A stretch of 64,000 bases of DNA from Amia ocellicauda (lineage: Eukaryota > Chordata > Actinopteri > Amiiformes > Amiidae). The translations under genes were made by a program, and so were the position numbers. The DNA is taken from the NCBI RefSeq assembly GCF_036373705.1, contig NC_089869.1, positions 14,581,676 to 14,645,675 on the forward strand, read 5' to 3'. Below the pieces are notes generated by a model. It was not told the DNA's origin. It did not search any database and was given only the letters and a program-made list of their open reading frames with translations. Shown here one piece after another: positions 18,913 through 30,983 of the stretch (position 1 is its first letter; each line of letters begins with the position of its first letter).

Positions 18913-20300
18913 AGCCCTGCGGTGTGACAGAACAGTGGCGCAGGCTCCGGGCGGGGGGGCGTGTGCTACAGCTCTTAGAGGGGCACACGCACCACCCCTT
19001 AACACCACACATCATGCTAGGATACCCCACACCCCAAAAAAACATTTCTTCACTCTCGCATTCCTTCTGATTTTTAGATTTCAGATTTATTTTCCAATCG
19101 GCATTAGAACAATGAGATTTAGGATCTTCAAAAAAAGAAAAGAAAAAAAAAATATATATATATATATAGACCAAAGCAAAGGTTATGGACCAGTGAATAT
19201 AACCTGTCCCAAACAATAGTGAAAGGTTTTATTCCATAAGCTGATAAAAGAAGCTTGAATAGTATGCTACCTTTTAGAATCCTTATGGTGTTAAGTATTT
19301 ATTTATAAAACCCTAAATTATAAAGTATTTTGCACTTAACTAAACTGCATTTGTTCAAGGGCAACTTTGGCCCAGTTGGAACAAAAGGCTCTCTGTGTAG
19401 TCCCCTTCTGGTGCCGTAGCAACTGTAATTCAAGATGCAAAAGAGAAAGGAAAAAGGTTCCATGCTGTTTAACGGTTGAGTATAAAAGTCTAGCTGCTAA
19501 ATAAAATTGCTGTGTCTGTCCCCTCATTTCATTTTCACAGATTCACTTTTAACAGTTCAAATGCCAGGGTTGCTTTAGTTTTTAGGGTAGACATAAGAGT
19601 GCTACAGGCTGAGGCTTTTTGCATTTTTCTATTTTCAATTTTTTCCTCCCATTCCTGAGAGCTGTTGCCACAAAAGCCCCTCTGCCTGCCTCCTTCTCGT
19701 TGCGTACTGGTACCTGTGTAGTTTACACCATAGTGTTGCTGTGTTTGTCCAGATTTCTTGCCCCGTTTCCTATGAAGAGCAACAAGCTCAGTGTGAGAGT
19801 GCGAGTGAGTGGCAGTGCCCTTCGTTCCTGTGTAGACAGCAGTGAGGTTGTGGCACCAACAGTGAATGTATACAAGTCTGTACATGTCTGTCATTGTAAA
19901 GGGCCTTCCCATGCAAAAATATCTTCAGCAAATTCAAAATTGAAAGATTGCAAAAACTGATGAAGGACTATTAGATGGGATTAACATCACCATGTCTCTT
20001 TTTTTCCTTTCATTTTCCTCCTCTTCTATTAAGATCTGTTTTGAAGATGAGAGATAAGCATGCAAGCAAGTAGCAGTCTGCTGTTCGCTTGCAATATTGT
20101 TCAGTTTTGCAGATACAAGCCTCCAGTGTGTGTGTGTGTGTAGGGACTTCTGCCCCAGCTGTTCCCATGAGTGTCTACTTGAATTTGTTGCTAGTGATTT
20201 TACAGAGCGCTTCACCATGACTAGGGTTTATTGCAATGCACTGTTACTGTACACTGAACCCCTGTGCAAATCTAATAAATGTCTGATGTGCAAAAGTAAT
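18913..20300 (+). other. pgam1 3' UTR with AATAAA at 20274
   Basis: About 1.36 kb separates the stop codon from a canonical AATAAA (20274-20279), followed by GT-rich sequence suited to cleavage near 20295. It contains a short A-rich and TA-rich tract (19135-19168). The 3' UTR extent is inferred. Confidence 0.65.
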
Positions 20301-21575
20301 TTTGTGAAGTGTTTTATCTACATATTGTCATTGTGAATTTGTTCGGACAATCACTTCACTGACAGCTGAAACTTTGCGAGAAAGAGGCAGTGCTTTTGTG
20401 TGCACCCTACGTATGCTTATGTGCTATTCCAACACTTATTTATCAAATGTAATTATTTACTACTAGCTTACTTCTATTATTACTACTACTAATAATAATT
20501 GCTCCTTAAGCTTACTGAAATCAACATTCTATGCACGGAGACACGGGCAAACTGAATACAGACAGAGTAGTGGTAATGCAAGCATATATAAGCAAGTTGA
20601 TTATACTGCATGATTTGACTGTAATCAATGCCATACAGTAAAGTGTAGTAAAGCATATGGGATGTGCTTGGGGCTGGAGAGCAGGCATGGAAAAATAACA
20701 AAAATACACACATTCTCTGAAAAATTATGTTTTTATGTTTGTGCATAGTACTTGATTTCACTACTTTGATTTCAAACTATCACTTACTCATATTAACATG
20801 TAAGACCATATGTATCCAGTAATAGATCATGCAAAAAGTACTGTCACACTGATAAAGTATCTTCAGAGACTTTCAATTCTAGTTTTATTAATTCTTCTAT
20901 CCCTAAAACAAGGTAATGGTATTTTTTCCCTCTTAATCCTAAACCAGGCTTTTTATTTCTTCCTTTCTTCTGGTTATGTTATATTACAGTATATTGTTGA
21001 ATGCTTGTGATGAGATGCTTACCCTGTATGAAGTTTAGCAAGAATCTCTGCAGTTAGAGTGGCCTCTGCTGGGAAGATGTAGAAATTGATCCTAGCAGAC
21101 AAAATAGAGAGAAAGCAGAAACACTTGCCTTTTTAAGAGATGAAAATGCAAACTACAGAGGCTATATGTGGTCGGAAACTGGAACACATGATCAACAGTG
21201 GCAGACATTATGCCATCATGACTGCTGACTATAGCAAGAAGTTTGGACAATTGAAACAATGCCTGGGTCATAGGTGATTTTTCTCCTGGCATGTTGAATA
21301 TTTATGGTTTGGGATTTATTACTTTTGCAAAACAAATTTCAAAACATTTCAAATCATTGAATATTATTCAATTTATAAAATATTAATATTGTGGGGCAGT
21401 AGAGTTACTCCTGCAATAGTGTTCTTTTGGAATTAATTAAGAGGAGATACTCTCCAGAAGATTAAAATGTATTAAATATTAGGTCAGACTGGTGTGTACA
21501 GGTGTCCTGACATTTGTATTACACGCTGCACCGTAGAGCAGTAAATACAGACTATCTGTATGGATACATTTTATT
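20300..21575. other. pgam1-exosc1 spacer
   Basis: This is AT-rich intergenic DNA with no recognisable gene. A short imperfect TTA/ACT trinucleotide tract lies near 20460-20500. Confidence 0.6.
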
Positions 21576-21703
21576 GATGGACTTCCACAACAAAGATGGC
21601 CACTCGAGCACTCCGCCGTCGACGTTGTTGGTTTGACCAATCACGTAGCTTATTACTGTTGCTGTTATATCCAATGAGAGGATGGCTTGTTCTTTTGAGC
21701 AAA
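21576..21703 (+). promoter_or_regulatory. exosc1 promoter
   Basis: This short promoter lies upstream of the exosc1 ATG. It has a YY1-type AAGATGGC (21593-21600) and two CCAAT boxes (21637-21641 and 21671-21675), a usual layout for TATA-less housekeeping genes. The role is inferred from motifs and position. Confidence 0.55.
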
Positions 21704-24637
21704 ATGTCTCCTATGAAGCTGTGCGTTCCAGGTAAGTGGAGCTGCAAAACGATTGCGTTTTATTAGTTAGAAGTGTAGTATTGTGCGATTGCACTGCCAG
21801 GCAGTCCCAGCAGTGATTCATTTACGAAGATGTGATTACGAACGTGTCCTGTAGTATTTTTTGTGGTGGGTTAATTGAGATGTTTACGGTTTTATGATTG
21901 ATCTGCAGCATGAGGCAGTGACGCCTGTTTATCACGTGTTTTCTGAACTTTTGAAAAGAAAGTGATCATTATTTTCTAATTAAGTTCTGAATCTGATGTA
22001 TGAAATTGCCCCGCGAATGACTTATTCATGTGTCACTGGTCGTTGTTATGTTTTATTCTTTATACCATGTCTGTCCCCTCGCTGTCAGCCCGACCCGTGC
22101 CTCAGGCAGATCTATGCTCATTCCTTTCATATTTGATTCACAATGTTGAATGAAGTAATTTGACCAGGCTTACAGATTCAACAACAACCACAACATACTA
22201 TATATTAACAAACGTGCTAAGTGGTGGCATGCTTTGATCTCTGTCCCTAACATTATAAAGGAATGCATTCATTATGATTATTTACTTCTTGGCAGACGCC
22301 CTTTTCCAAGTGCAACTTACAGTTTTCACAAGCATCACAAAAAAAATTAAATGATTTTAAAATGAAACAAATGTATAGCTAAAATGGAAAATAAGATGAG
22401 GATATTTTAGGATATTTTTGGCTGACACCAAGTGACATTTGAAACCATTTTCCCAAGCATGTAAATGTCACCTGTCTTCTTCCCACTCGCTGCTTAACCT
22501 GCAACCATGTGGTTTGTTTTTTGAAATACATAAATTAACAAATACAAATGAAAAATGTCCTGCACAGCAGACCATAGGGTCATTACAGCATCTTGCTTTG
22601 ATCTGGGCTAACCTTCATGTACAGTTTCCTGTGTGAACAATTGAGCACCATCACTGTCCTGCAGGGGAGAGGCTGTGCAGCACAGAAGACTGTATCCCAG
22701 GGACGGGAACGTATTTGCGGCATGGCAACATCTTTGCCTCCCTGGCTGGCTATGTGCTGAGGAAGAATGAGGGAGAGGAGGTGAGTCAAGTCTGAAGACT
22801 CCTAGCAATGATGTCCGAGGATTTTGCATGCATCAGTGAATAAAGAATTTCGGTGTATTCGAGTAACAGAAAGCATATTGCATGTTGATTGCTCTTGCAG
22901 TTAAGATCTGCACGTTGGTGTGAGTAGAAATGTTGGTGTGTCAAGACAAAGAGGGCCAGGCTCTTTGCTCATACACATACCTGGCTGATCTTCACTTAAG
23001 TGTCTGTGTTGCAGCTGCCTGTGATATCCGTGGTGAAGGAGACGGAGGCTCAGCTTCTACCTGACGTTGGTGCAATAGTGACCTGTAAAGTAAGGAGTAC
23101 ACATTTAAAGAGATTATTTTAACCAGACACACTAGCGTATGTTATTAACTGTGGTGTCACACAAAGCAATGTTATCAGAGAATATACTTAATTTCCTTAA
23201 ATTACACTAAATTAATACAGTCCTAATCCTGTGTGTTGCATTTCAATTCTGAATAGTGAGAATGTAAGGTGAAAGAATAAAAAATTATACTTTCTGGAAT
23301 ACTTTGATTATAATTTATTATTATGTAAAATTGCAGCTGTTGGGTGACCTGCATTCCTGTTATGAAACCAGTGACAATTATTGAATAATAAGATTTAAGA
23401 TTGATGTTGTCTTTCATGGTTTTACAGGTTACGAGCATCAACCCAAGGTTTGCCAAAGTCCACATCCTCTATGTTGGTTCCACTCCACTGAAGGATAGAT
23501 TCAGAGGAACAATCCGGTAAATAAGGTTTAAATTGCTCGATTTGTATTTCAAATCAGATGTTTCATAATCAGTTTTTTGATTCATTATTTTTTTGGCAGT
23601 GCTAAAATGGTGTAAAAAAAACTAAAAAAAAAAAAAACCTTCTCTCTAATGCAGTATGTACAAATGATTAATTTTAATGCCTCTTTTTTTCCATTATTTA
23701 GAAAAGAAGATGTAAGGGCTACAGAAAAGGACAAGGTATGGTTGATCTGTTGGAATTCCCTTTCTTATTTTCATACATCAGAGAAGCATACCAAAATATT
23801 GTTATACTGTATATTATGGAAATTATTGTAATATATTTGTACCTTTTTTATATGTAGAAGAATCATGTTTGAATTGTGGAGGGAACCCCCCACCCCCAAC
23901 ACACAAACATTTTATTCTTGCACTGGCTAGAGAACTGCTATTTTAAAAATAAATTAAAATTGTACTTATTTTTCTGTGTTCTGATTTTAATAATCTGTAA
24001 TTGCACTTCTTTCAGGTTGAGATCTACAAAAGTTTTCGACCTGGAGATATTGTTCTTGCCAAAGTCGTATCCTTCTCAAATGTGAAGGCTGGGGTGGGTT
24101 GTGTGCTATTGCAATGTAAAAACCTTATCCCATTATGCATGTCTTGTTCGTTTAAGTCTATTAATTGCTTATTGGTGAAGGGCAACAGCTTAGGAAATAA
24201 GCTTGAAAGCGCTGCATAAGTCTCGCTCTTCTTTTGAAACCGCTGAGCTTTTTGTCTCAGCCACCCCAACAGCCAGCTTGGTTCAGTCCCTTCTTGCCAG
24301 GATTGTCCTTGACCTGTGGGTAGATCTCTCTCGGTGATGTCCAGTCCAACTACCTGCTGACCACAGCGGAGAATGAGCTGGGTGTGGTGGTGGCACACAG
24401 CGAGGCAGGTGAGTTTGTCACAACTGACCTAAAGAGACTGCAGTCATACCTGTAAAATTCACAAGATGTGCTATATATATTCACAAGATAAGCTTTGTTG
24501 TGTCAGATTTTCTTTTCTTTCTTCTTGCAGGTGTGCAGATGGTGCCCATCAGCTGGTGTGAAATGCAGTGCCCTCGAACTCACACGAAGGAATACCGGAA
24601 GGTGGCGAGGGTTCAGCCAGAGTACCTACAGGCGTGA
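21704..24637 (+). CDS. exosc1: Exosome component 1 (Csl4)
   Basis: This is the cap subunit of the RNA exosome, an S1-domain RNA-binding protein acting in 3'-5' RNA processing and decay. Exons 21704-21731, 22665-22780, 23015-23089, 23428-23516, 23702-23735, 24016-24066, 24324-24408 and 24531-24637 join in phase to 194 aa (human 195). The N-terminal domain reads CVPGERLC and GTYLRHGNIFASLAG. The S1 fold covers VGAIVTCKVTSINPRFAKV to DVRATEKDKVEIYKSFRPGD. The zinc-ribbon-like end reads VPISWCEMQCPRTHTKEYRK and finishes RVQPEYLQA. It is on the same strand as pgam1; I recall the human gene on the opposite strand to PGAM1. Confidence 0.98.
22270..22342 (-). mobile_element. SINE tail fragment
   Basis: On the minus strand the sequence resembles the 3' tail shared by several fish SINEs (cf. 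CTTGGCAGACGCCCTTTTCC read on the plus strand). Only about 70 bp remains, in exosc1 intron 1. The head is missing. Confidence 0.6.
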
Positions 24638-26132
24638 AGTGTTTTGTGGTTCTTTCAGCAGCACCTTGCCTCACAGTGGGGCCCCTCAGCAACCAGCATT
24701 CCTTCATTTCCAGGATCAGACAGTGATGGACACCAAATACAGCTTTCCATGTGAAAGGGACAAAGGAATGCATTGCCAGTACAGGCAGAGAGACCCATTT
24801 TAGGGTTTCATTGTCACTTTTCCAAGAAACTTTCAATATGATCACTAATCGTATATCAGTAGCCTAAGAATATTTAAGATTTCATGATTGTCTTTGATTT
24901 CCTCACATTCGGACGATTAGTTTTAGGTGATGTGTGTTTGGCTCCACTGGATCTTTTCAAACATATTTGCTGCATTTTTATGGATTATGTCAGTGCTCTG
25001 AGAGAATGTCTGATATAAAACACACAACTTGCATTTTAATGTTTAAGTGGTTTGGATAAGTTCTAGTTTCCAAGACTCTGCTACAATATTACCTGATTCC
25101 ATTCAGTGTATAGTAAAATGTACAATTAAAGTGTCCCAGTGAAAGGTATGTGCTGTGGACCCAAGCTAGTTATGTATATATTTTCTTGCACTGAAACATG
25201 GTCTCCGTCTCTTTAAACCTGCTTACTAAGGAATATATTCCATTGTAATTATCCTTCTAAATTGCAATTTTCATTGAAGGAGTGGGAGCTATGCATGAGA
25301 AATATTCATATTTGTAGAACATCTTGAACTAAACTTGAGAATGTGAAAAAGTACAAATGATGGAATCTTTCATATTTAAGCTACCTGATGCATTAGTGAC
25401 CATTATTTAGTTTTTTGTAAAAGTGCTGTTATGGCCTTCATGGTCTGTTAAGAAAACGGCAATTGGAATCTGAAGTGAAATAGGCTATATCATTTCTGAT
25501 GGTAATTACAGCACTGTTTTGAAGACGCTTTTGACAAAATTGTGATATCAACCAGAAATTAAATATTTTTTATCAAAACAAAAGATTCATTGATTCAAAT
25601 TAAGGGTATGTGACTTATCAACTTACTGTTTAAACGGCAGATGATTCACTAAGAGTACAAGTATTTTTTAAACTACTTATTCAGAGTGCCTTTAGTGACA
25701 TTCAAGAATGCTTAAAGGCGACCTCCACGGAAAATCCATATTTTTCAGGTTATTCTGTAAGTAGAAACATATTCTGTGCAGTGAGTTTTTCTTATCCAGC
25801 TCATTCTATGTACCAGAAATCAGAGATCGAAAAATATGGCATGACTACAAATGTAGTGTGGACATACTCATCTGTTTAGATTGCTTTGCTTTGAATCGAT
25901 CATGGATATATAAATGAAACAATCTGTGTATTTAATATTTTATTTGAATACAGTAGAGCGTATTAAGTATGAGCTCCAGTAACATCTTGGAGAAATGAAG
26001 AAAACATGACGGTTCATGATGGCTCCTAGGTGATCTTGGCAACAGTGGTCCTGTACTTGAAGTGATGCATCATCATGTTGTCATATTAGCACTGCTCATA
26101 ATATCTCTTAGATGGGATAGACTTTGACTCAT
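24638..26132. other. Convergent 3' spacer of exosc1 and mettl18
   Basis: This holds the exosc1 3' UTR with an ATTAAA signal at 25125-25130. On the minus strand it holds the mettl18 3' UTR with AATAAA (TTTATT on plus, 25939-25944). Between them is AT-rich DNA with no further gene. Confidence 0.6.
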
Positions 26133-27627
26133 TCATTCAGTCTTCTTGAAGCTCAATGCTACCACATGTCTCCGAAGCCCCTGCTCCACATCTGCCAGGC
26201 ACTTGATATCGAAAATGTTTGCCTTCTCCACAAAACTCTGGAAAAGGTGCAATCCTCCCCCAACACCAAAATAATGTGCCTTAGTCGCTAAGTAGACCAG
26301 ACCCTCTGGGGACAACAGCTTGTGGAACACGTTGTGCAGGGCCGGGTAGTACGCCGTGTTGTAGATGGTTTCAGAAGTTAAGATGAAATCGTACTGAGGA
26401 GGCGGATCGCTGCTCAACACGAGGGGAAGGAAGGACTCCCAGTCTCCAGAGAAGAACCTACACCTGGCCAGCCCGGCCTGCAGTGAGGACTTGGTGGCTC
26501 CTTTTGGTGATGAGCTTGTATTCTCCCCTTTCTCATCCTCTTCCTCCTCATCCTCACAGTTCAACACTACGTTGGGTAAAGTCAGCTCTTCAATCACTGT
26601 GCTGTTATAGTCCTGGAAGTGAACCTCCTGGGCCCCACTCTTCAGGGCTAAGATACCCAACAATCCTGCCCCACATCCCAGGTCCAGGACTCTCTTGCCA
26701 GCGAAAGTCACACCATGGCTCTCCACGTACTCCAGGAGGTCAAAGGTGCATTCCCAAATGCGCAGACCGCCCTCGTAGACTCCGGAGATGAGATCAGAGT
26801 GTGAAGCCACAGTCTGGGACAGGATCTTCTCCTTGTCAGGGCGCTCTGATGCGGTCTGCTCCAGCACAGACTCGTTCAGGTAGTGGATGGGGGGCAGAGA
26901 TCCCAGTGAGAAGGTCTCACAGACAGTGTTTTCCAGCAGGGGTTGGCAGTTCAGGGGGGGGCTGTGCTCCTGTGCCTCTTTCACAGAGTCCTGGGTGGGA
27001 TTGTCAGGCTGTCTCTGATACAGAACATATATTATTACATTTTGCAGCTTTTTTTGCTTTCCAAATTGTGTTTTTCTGGGAGAGGTTTTTAATGTCACAA
27101 AATATTTATATTTACAATTGTTCTGATTAATTGCCACTATGAAAATAAATAAAGCACACTGACTCACTCAGTAAGACTGGGAGAGGATGCTTCTGCCAAT
27201 ACAATGCAAAACTGTTTTTAATTCCGTTTTAACTTGATTGTAAGCTTTGAATAACCTGACTACTAAAATGAAAATAAATCAATTCACTCACTCTCCCCAG
27301 TCCACTTGGTGAAATGCAATTTGCTTAGTTCAGTGGCACTGACATGCACATTATAACAAACCTTTTCAGGTGCATTTTTTTATTCCAAGTTACTCGGGTT
27401 ATTCCTTTAAAATAGAAACACATTACATTTCGTGTTACTCTGAAGGACTCTTAATTGGTGCACCCGAAACGCCTTCATATGTCTTCTGAAGTGCGTGATA
27501 GTGCAGTATTTTTACTTACAGGTTTACTTTCCAGATCTTGCAGACTGTGATCGCCTTGAATCATGTCTGTCTCCTCGGGACAATCCCCCGTTTCTAAATG
27601 CACGTCGAAATTGAAACTGAATGCCAT
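26133..27627 (-). CDS. mettl18: Histidine protein methyltransferase 1 homologue (METTL18)
   Basis: METTL18 methylates a histidine of ribosomal protein uL3 (RPL3) and affects ribosome function. Minus-strand exons 27627-27520 and 27014-26133 join in phase 0 to 329 aa. The start MAFSFNFDVHLE matches human MTFQFNF. The conserved core begins with SHSDLISGVYEGGLRIWECT (107-126), followed by the SAM-binding motif VLDLGCGAGLLGI (145-157), FQDYNSTVIEELTLPNV, an acidic low-complexity loop rich in Glu/Asp, and ILTSETIYN. It ends near KAHYFGVGGGLHLFQSFVE and ALSFKKTE. The intron after codon 36 splits the coding region, whereas I recall the human coding sequence lying in one exon. Head-to-head with zdhhc16. 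Confidence 0.96.
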
Positions 27628-28019
27628 TATCTTGTAGAAGAAACATGCAACTAAAACCAAAAACAACAAGCTTTAAAGCAAACGTTATTTTTCAGAAGCT
27701 CCGCCACATAAACACATGTCCACATGTGGTGTCATGAAGAATCAGTGGACTACATGTCCCATAAACCAGTGCAAATAATGACTTCATCCTGGGTCTAATT
27801 ATGTTTGTAATATTTAATTAATATAAGTTCCATATAACACTATGAAATAATATATATATGATTTAATATCTCTGCGTTAAATCCAGTTTATATATTGCAG
27901 TTTTCCTGATACGTTGTAAACACGGAAATAAAGGCCTTTTCCCATTCAAAACCTCATTTCCCAGAACTCTGCAGTGCACCGCGCTTGCGCAGTGCGCCTG
28001 GTACCGCTGGGCACCCAGA
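27628..28019. promoter_or_regulatory. Shared mettl18/zdhhc16 bidirectional promoter
   Basis: The region lies between the mettl18 ATG (minus) and the first zdhhc16 exon (plus). GC rises around 27950-28020. TTGCGCAGTGCGCC (27985-27998) resembles an NRF-1 site and is nearly palindromic, fitting two-way use. No TATA box is obvious at this site. Assignment rests on head-to-head spacing and composition. Confidence 0.55.
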
Positions 28020-28139
28020 GGGCAGTGCTTCACAGTTTCAATTATCTTCAGCCCCGGTTCCAAAAATTAAAACACTTCTTCCGCACCACCATGAGTTGAA
28101 AAGCCGTCGACAAGACGATCGGGGTCCCATCGGTGGCAG
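28020..28139 (+). other. Probable 5' non-coding exon of zdhhc16
   Basis: A GC-rich block ends at a good donor (GGCAG followed by GTGAGG after 28139). The coding exon 2.1 kb downstream starts only 6 bases before its ATG, after an AG acceptor at 30261-30262, so an upstream leader exon is needed. Inside it, CACCATGAGTTGA (about 28088-28100) forms a two-codon upstream ORF in a good start context. The 5' boundary is a guess. Confidence 0.5.
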
Positions 28140-30262
28140 GTGAGGGCTTTTATTCTCCTCCTGGCCGGTAAGATACAGAGAATAACACAGGCAGGTGGCG
28201 TGCGATGTGTTTCATCACAATGATGGAATTGGGGGAAAACGTCAGGGTTTAGGGATTTAGTGTGCTGCATTTTGACAGAGACAATGAAACAAACAATTAG
28301 CCAGCCTAGCCTATTTAAAACGACAACACCACCATGTAATGCATAAATAGATATATATGTAATGTCACCGCGTCTGAAACGGCAACGAATACGATGTATT
28401 TGAACTGTAAGGTCTGTTGGGGAGAAAAAAAAAAGGCATTAAAATAAAGCCTTAATCTTTCCGTCGCTCATGTGGATTAAAACTGTCTATAGCTATATGG
28501 AGACTTCCAGCGCCTCGGAATCTGATGCTGAAATCGGTTTACAGTTTGTGAATGGGAGACCGATTCTTGCAAACGTGTTCAACCCGTTTTCACACCTAAT
28601 CTGGTGCAGTGGCGGCTCTGTTTGCGCTGTGAAGTTGGCCGGTCTTGCTGTCATTAGTTTCCACCCCGGACAAAACTGCCTGCTTTCCCACCCGGATCCC
28701 TCACTCCTCCAGGTAGTAGTCGTGTGCTTCAGAGGAATGCAGACACTCCAGTAATGGCTTTATTGTGGGACACTCCCCACTTCGCTGAAGGACAGGAATT
28801 ATAACGTGTTTTATGTCATATATACGTAAAGGTCCTCCTGTTTTTAGTCACTTCTGAACATGCATACAAAAATAAACCCACTGGTAGCAGTTATTCCAGT
28901 CTTGTGTCTTGACGGTATTATGTTTTCATTGAATTACTGTCTCATCTGGAGGGGAGTATTCCGTTTTTAATTGGTCTAGCAAGGCCTGTCTCTAGTGCTG
29001 TGACAAACTGAATAATACAAATGTCTGCAATGAAATAAATGGCAAGCAAAATAATAATACAAATATATAAATAAAGCCATAATCTTCTGCTGGTTCATGA
29101 AGATTAAAATTGTGCCTTTATGGCTTTTAAATGGAGGGATTGGGATGAGATCTCTGATAATCCTGAATTTAAGATCAGCGTTAGCAGGGCGGTCTGGGTA
29201 AGGTAGGCATATGTCCTGTGCCTGGCATTTGACACAGTGCTGTGCTGCTGTCAGTTCTGCAAACTACCACTTAGCTCAGACACTTGTAAGGTGTAACTGA
29301 TTGTGTCATAATTGCTTTGAATAACCTGAGATGAATGAAATCTGAAATCCAATAAGCACAACCCTTCCCATATCTTACTCTGAAGCTAAGGCACAATTAA
29401 TCTCTTTTAAATAAACAGTTTGCATCACTGAATTGTTTTGAATGTGAATATATATTTCTTGGGTAAACTGCTATTGAATAGAAGAGTCCCTGGAGCAATG
29501 AAACATACTCTGCAAGACTAGATGCATTTTTCTGAATTTGTTCACACACATTTTTTCCCCCTAAAAAAACTTTTGTCAATGCGTTTCAGCAGTACAATTC
29601 TTTCTTCGCTCGCAGGACTACATAGTTGTTTAAGAGGAATGGAAGGAATCCATCAGAGGCTTGTTGCCTGCTTGAAATGTAATCAGCAGTCTGACATCCC
29701 ACTCAATGACTTAATCACTAACCGGAAAGAGATGCTAGGGTGTTTTACTACTAACTTCAGACACATTTCAGATTGTTCTTGCTTCTCCAGACTGTTTACA
29801 ACCTTTTAAATCTGTCCCGGGGGGGGGTTGCAGAGTATTCGCTACAAGCACAATGTCTTTAGCATGCTGGTGTCTTGGGCTTAAAGCAGAGAGTTCTGTA
29901 ATTGTTATTACATTTCCATCGTTGTATCTGATCACATCCACCGAGATCACATTCTTCCTGGACACAATTAACTTTTGAGAGCAAGAGACCTCGCGGCGGT
30001 GTTCTGCCTGCATTAATGAGACCCATCATTAAAAATTAAGATGCCACATTTTTGAGAAACCAAGCAAGGATTCTTCTTTCACATGTAACTAATACTCACT
30101 CGAAGGAAATTGTTGGTCTCATATATCCACTAATTTCCTTCTCACTTAGTGAACCTAGTGCTCCATTACTTCCAATTCATATCTCCATATCTCCAAGAAA
30201 GTCGGGGTGCTGCGTGGCATTGCCAGCGACTCACGGCAGCCGTGTGTGTCAGTGTGTTGCAG
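28140..30262 (+). other. zdhhc16 leader intron
   Basis: About 2.1 kb without a recognised gene. An open frame at 28470-28754 has no known domain. Two diverged copies of a block of about 40 bp occur at about 28444 and 29070. Confidence 0.5.
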
Positions 30263-30268
30263 GGGGGC

Positions 30269-30933
30269 ATGCGCAGTCGGGCTCGGCTCTACTCCAGCGT
30301 CATGCGTCTGTTCCTGCGGTGGTGTCGACTGTGCCCCAAGCGCAGCCGCACAAAGGTGGGGAAGAGAGTGAGGGAGCTATGGAGCTACAGCAGGCTGATG
30401 CTGAGGTCCCTGCATTTCAACTCCCTGACCAACTCCGACGTTGTCATGGACTCTCTGTTTGAGCCTATCTACTGGCTGGTGGACCATCTGACTCGCTGGT
30501 TTGGAGTGGTAAGTCCGTTGGGTGGTCATTCATTGTGAATACTGGAGTAACTTTGATTTATATTGCGGTCAGCAGCCAGCTGTGAAAATCTGAGCTTGAG
30601 TGGCATTCTCTCTCTCTCGCCCCAGGTGTTTGTGTGTCTGGTGATTGTGCTCACCAGCTCCATCCTGCTCATCGCATACCTCTGCCTCCTGCCCCTGATC
30701 TTTCGCACCTACTCTCTTGCCTGGATCGTCTGGCACGTCTGCTATGGCCACTGGAACCTGGTGATGATAGTCTTCCATTACTATAAGGCCACCAGGACTT
30801 CTCCAGGCTCCCCCCCACAGGTATCAGCTTCCAAGTGTAAGCCAGAAGACAGCACCTTACAGGGACAATTTACATACATAGACATATAAGTTACTGGTAG
30901 TATTGCACCATTTGATAATTGAATAGTCCTGAT

Positions 30934-30983
<50 letters not shown>

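Noticed and set aside
28470-28754. 94-codon ORF upstream of zdhhc16 as a separate gene
   Set aside because: No recognisable domain, no supported splice partners, and located in the leader intron.
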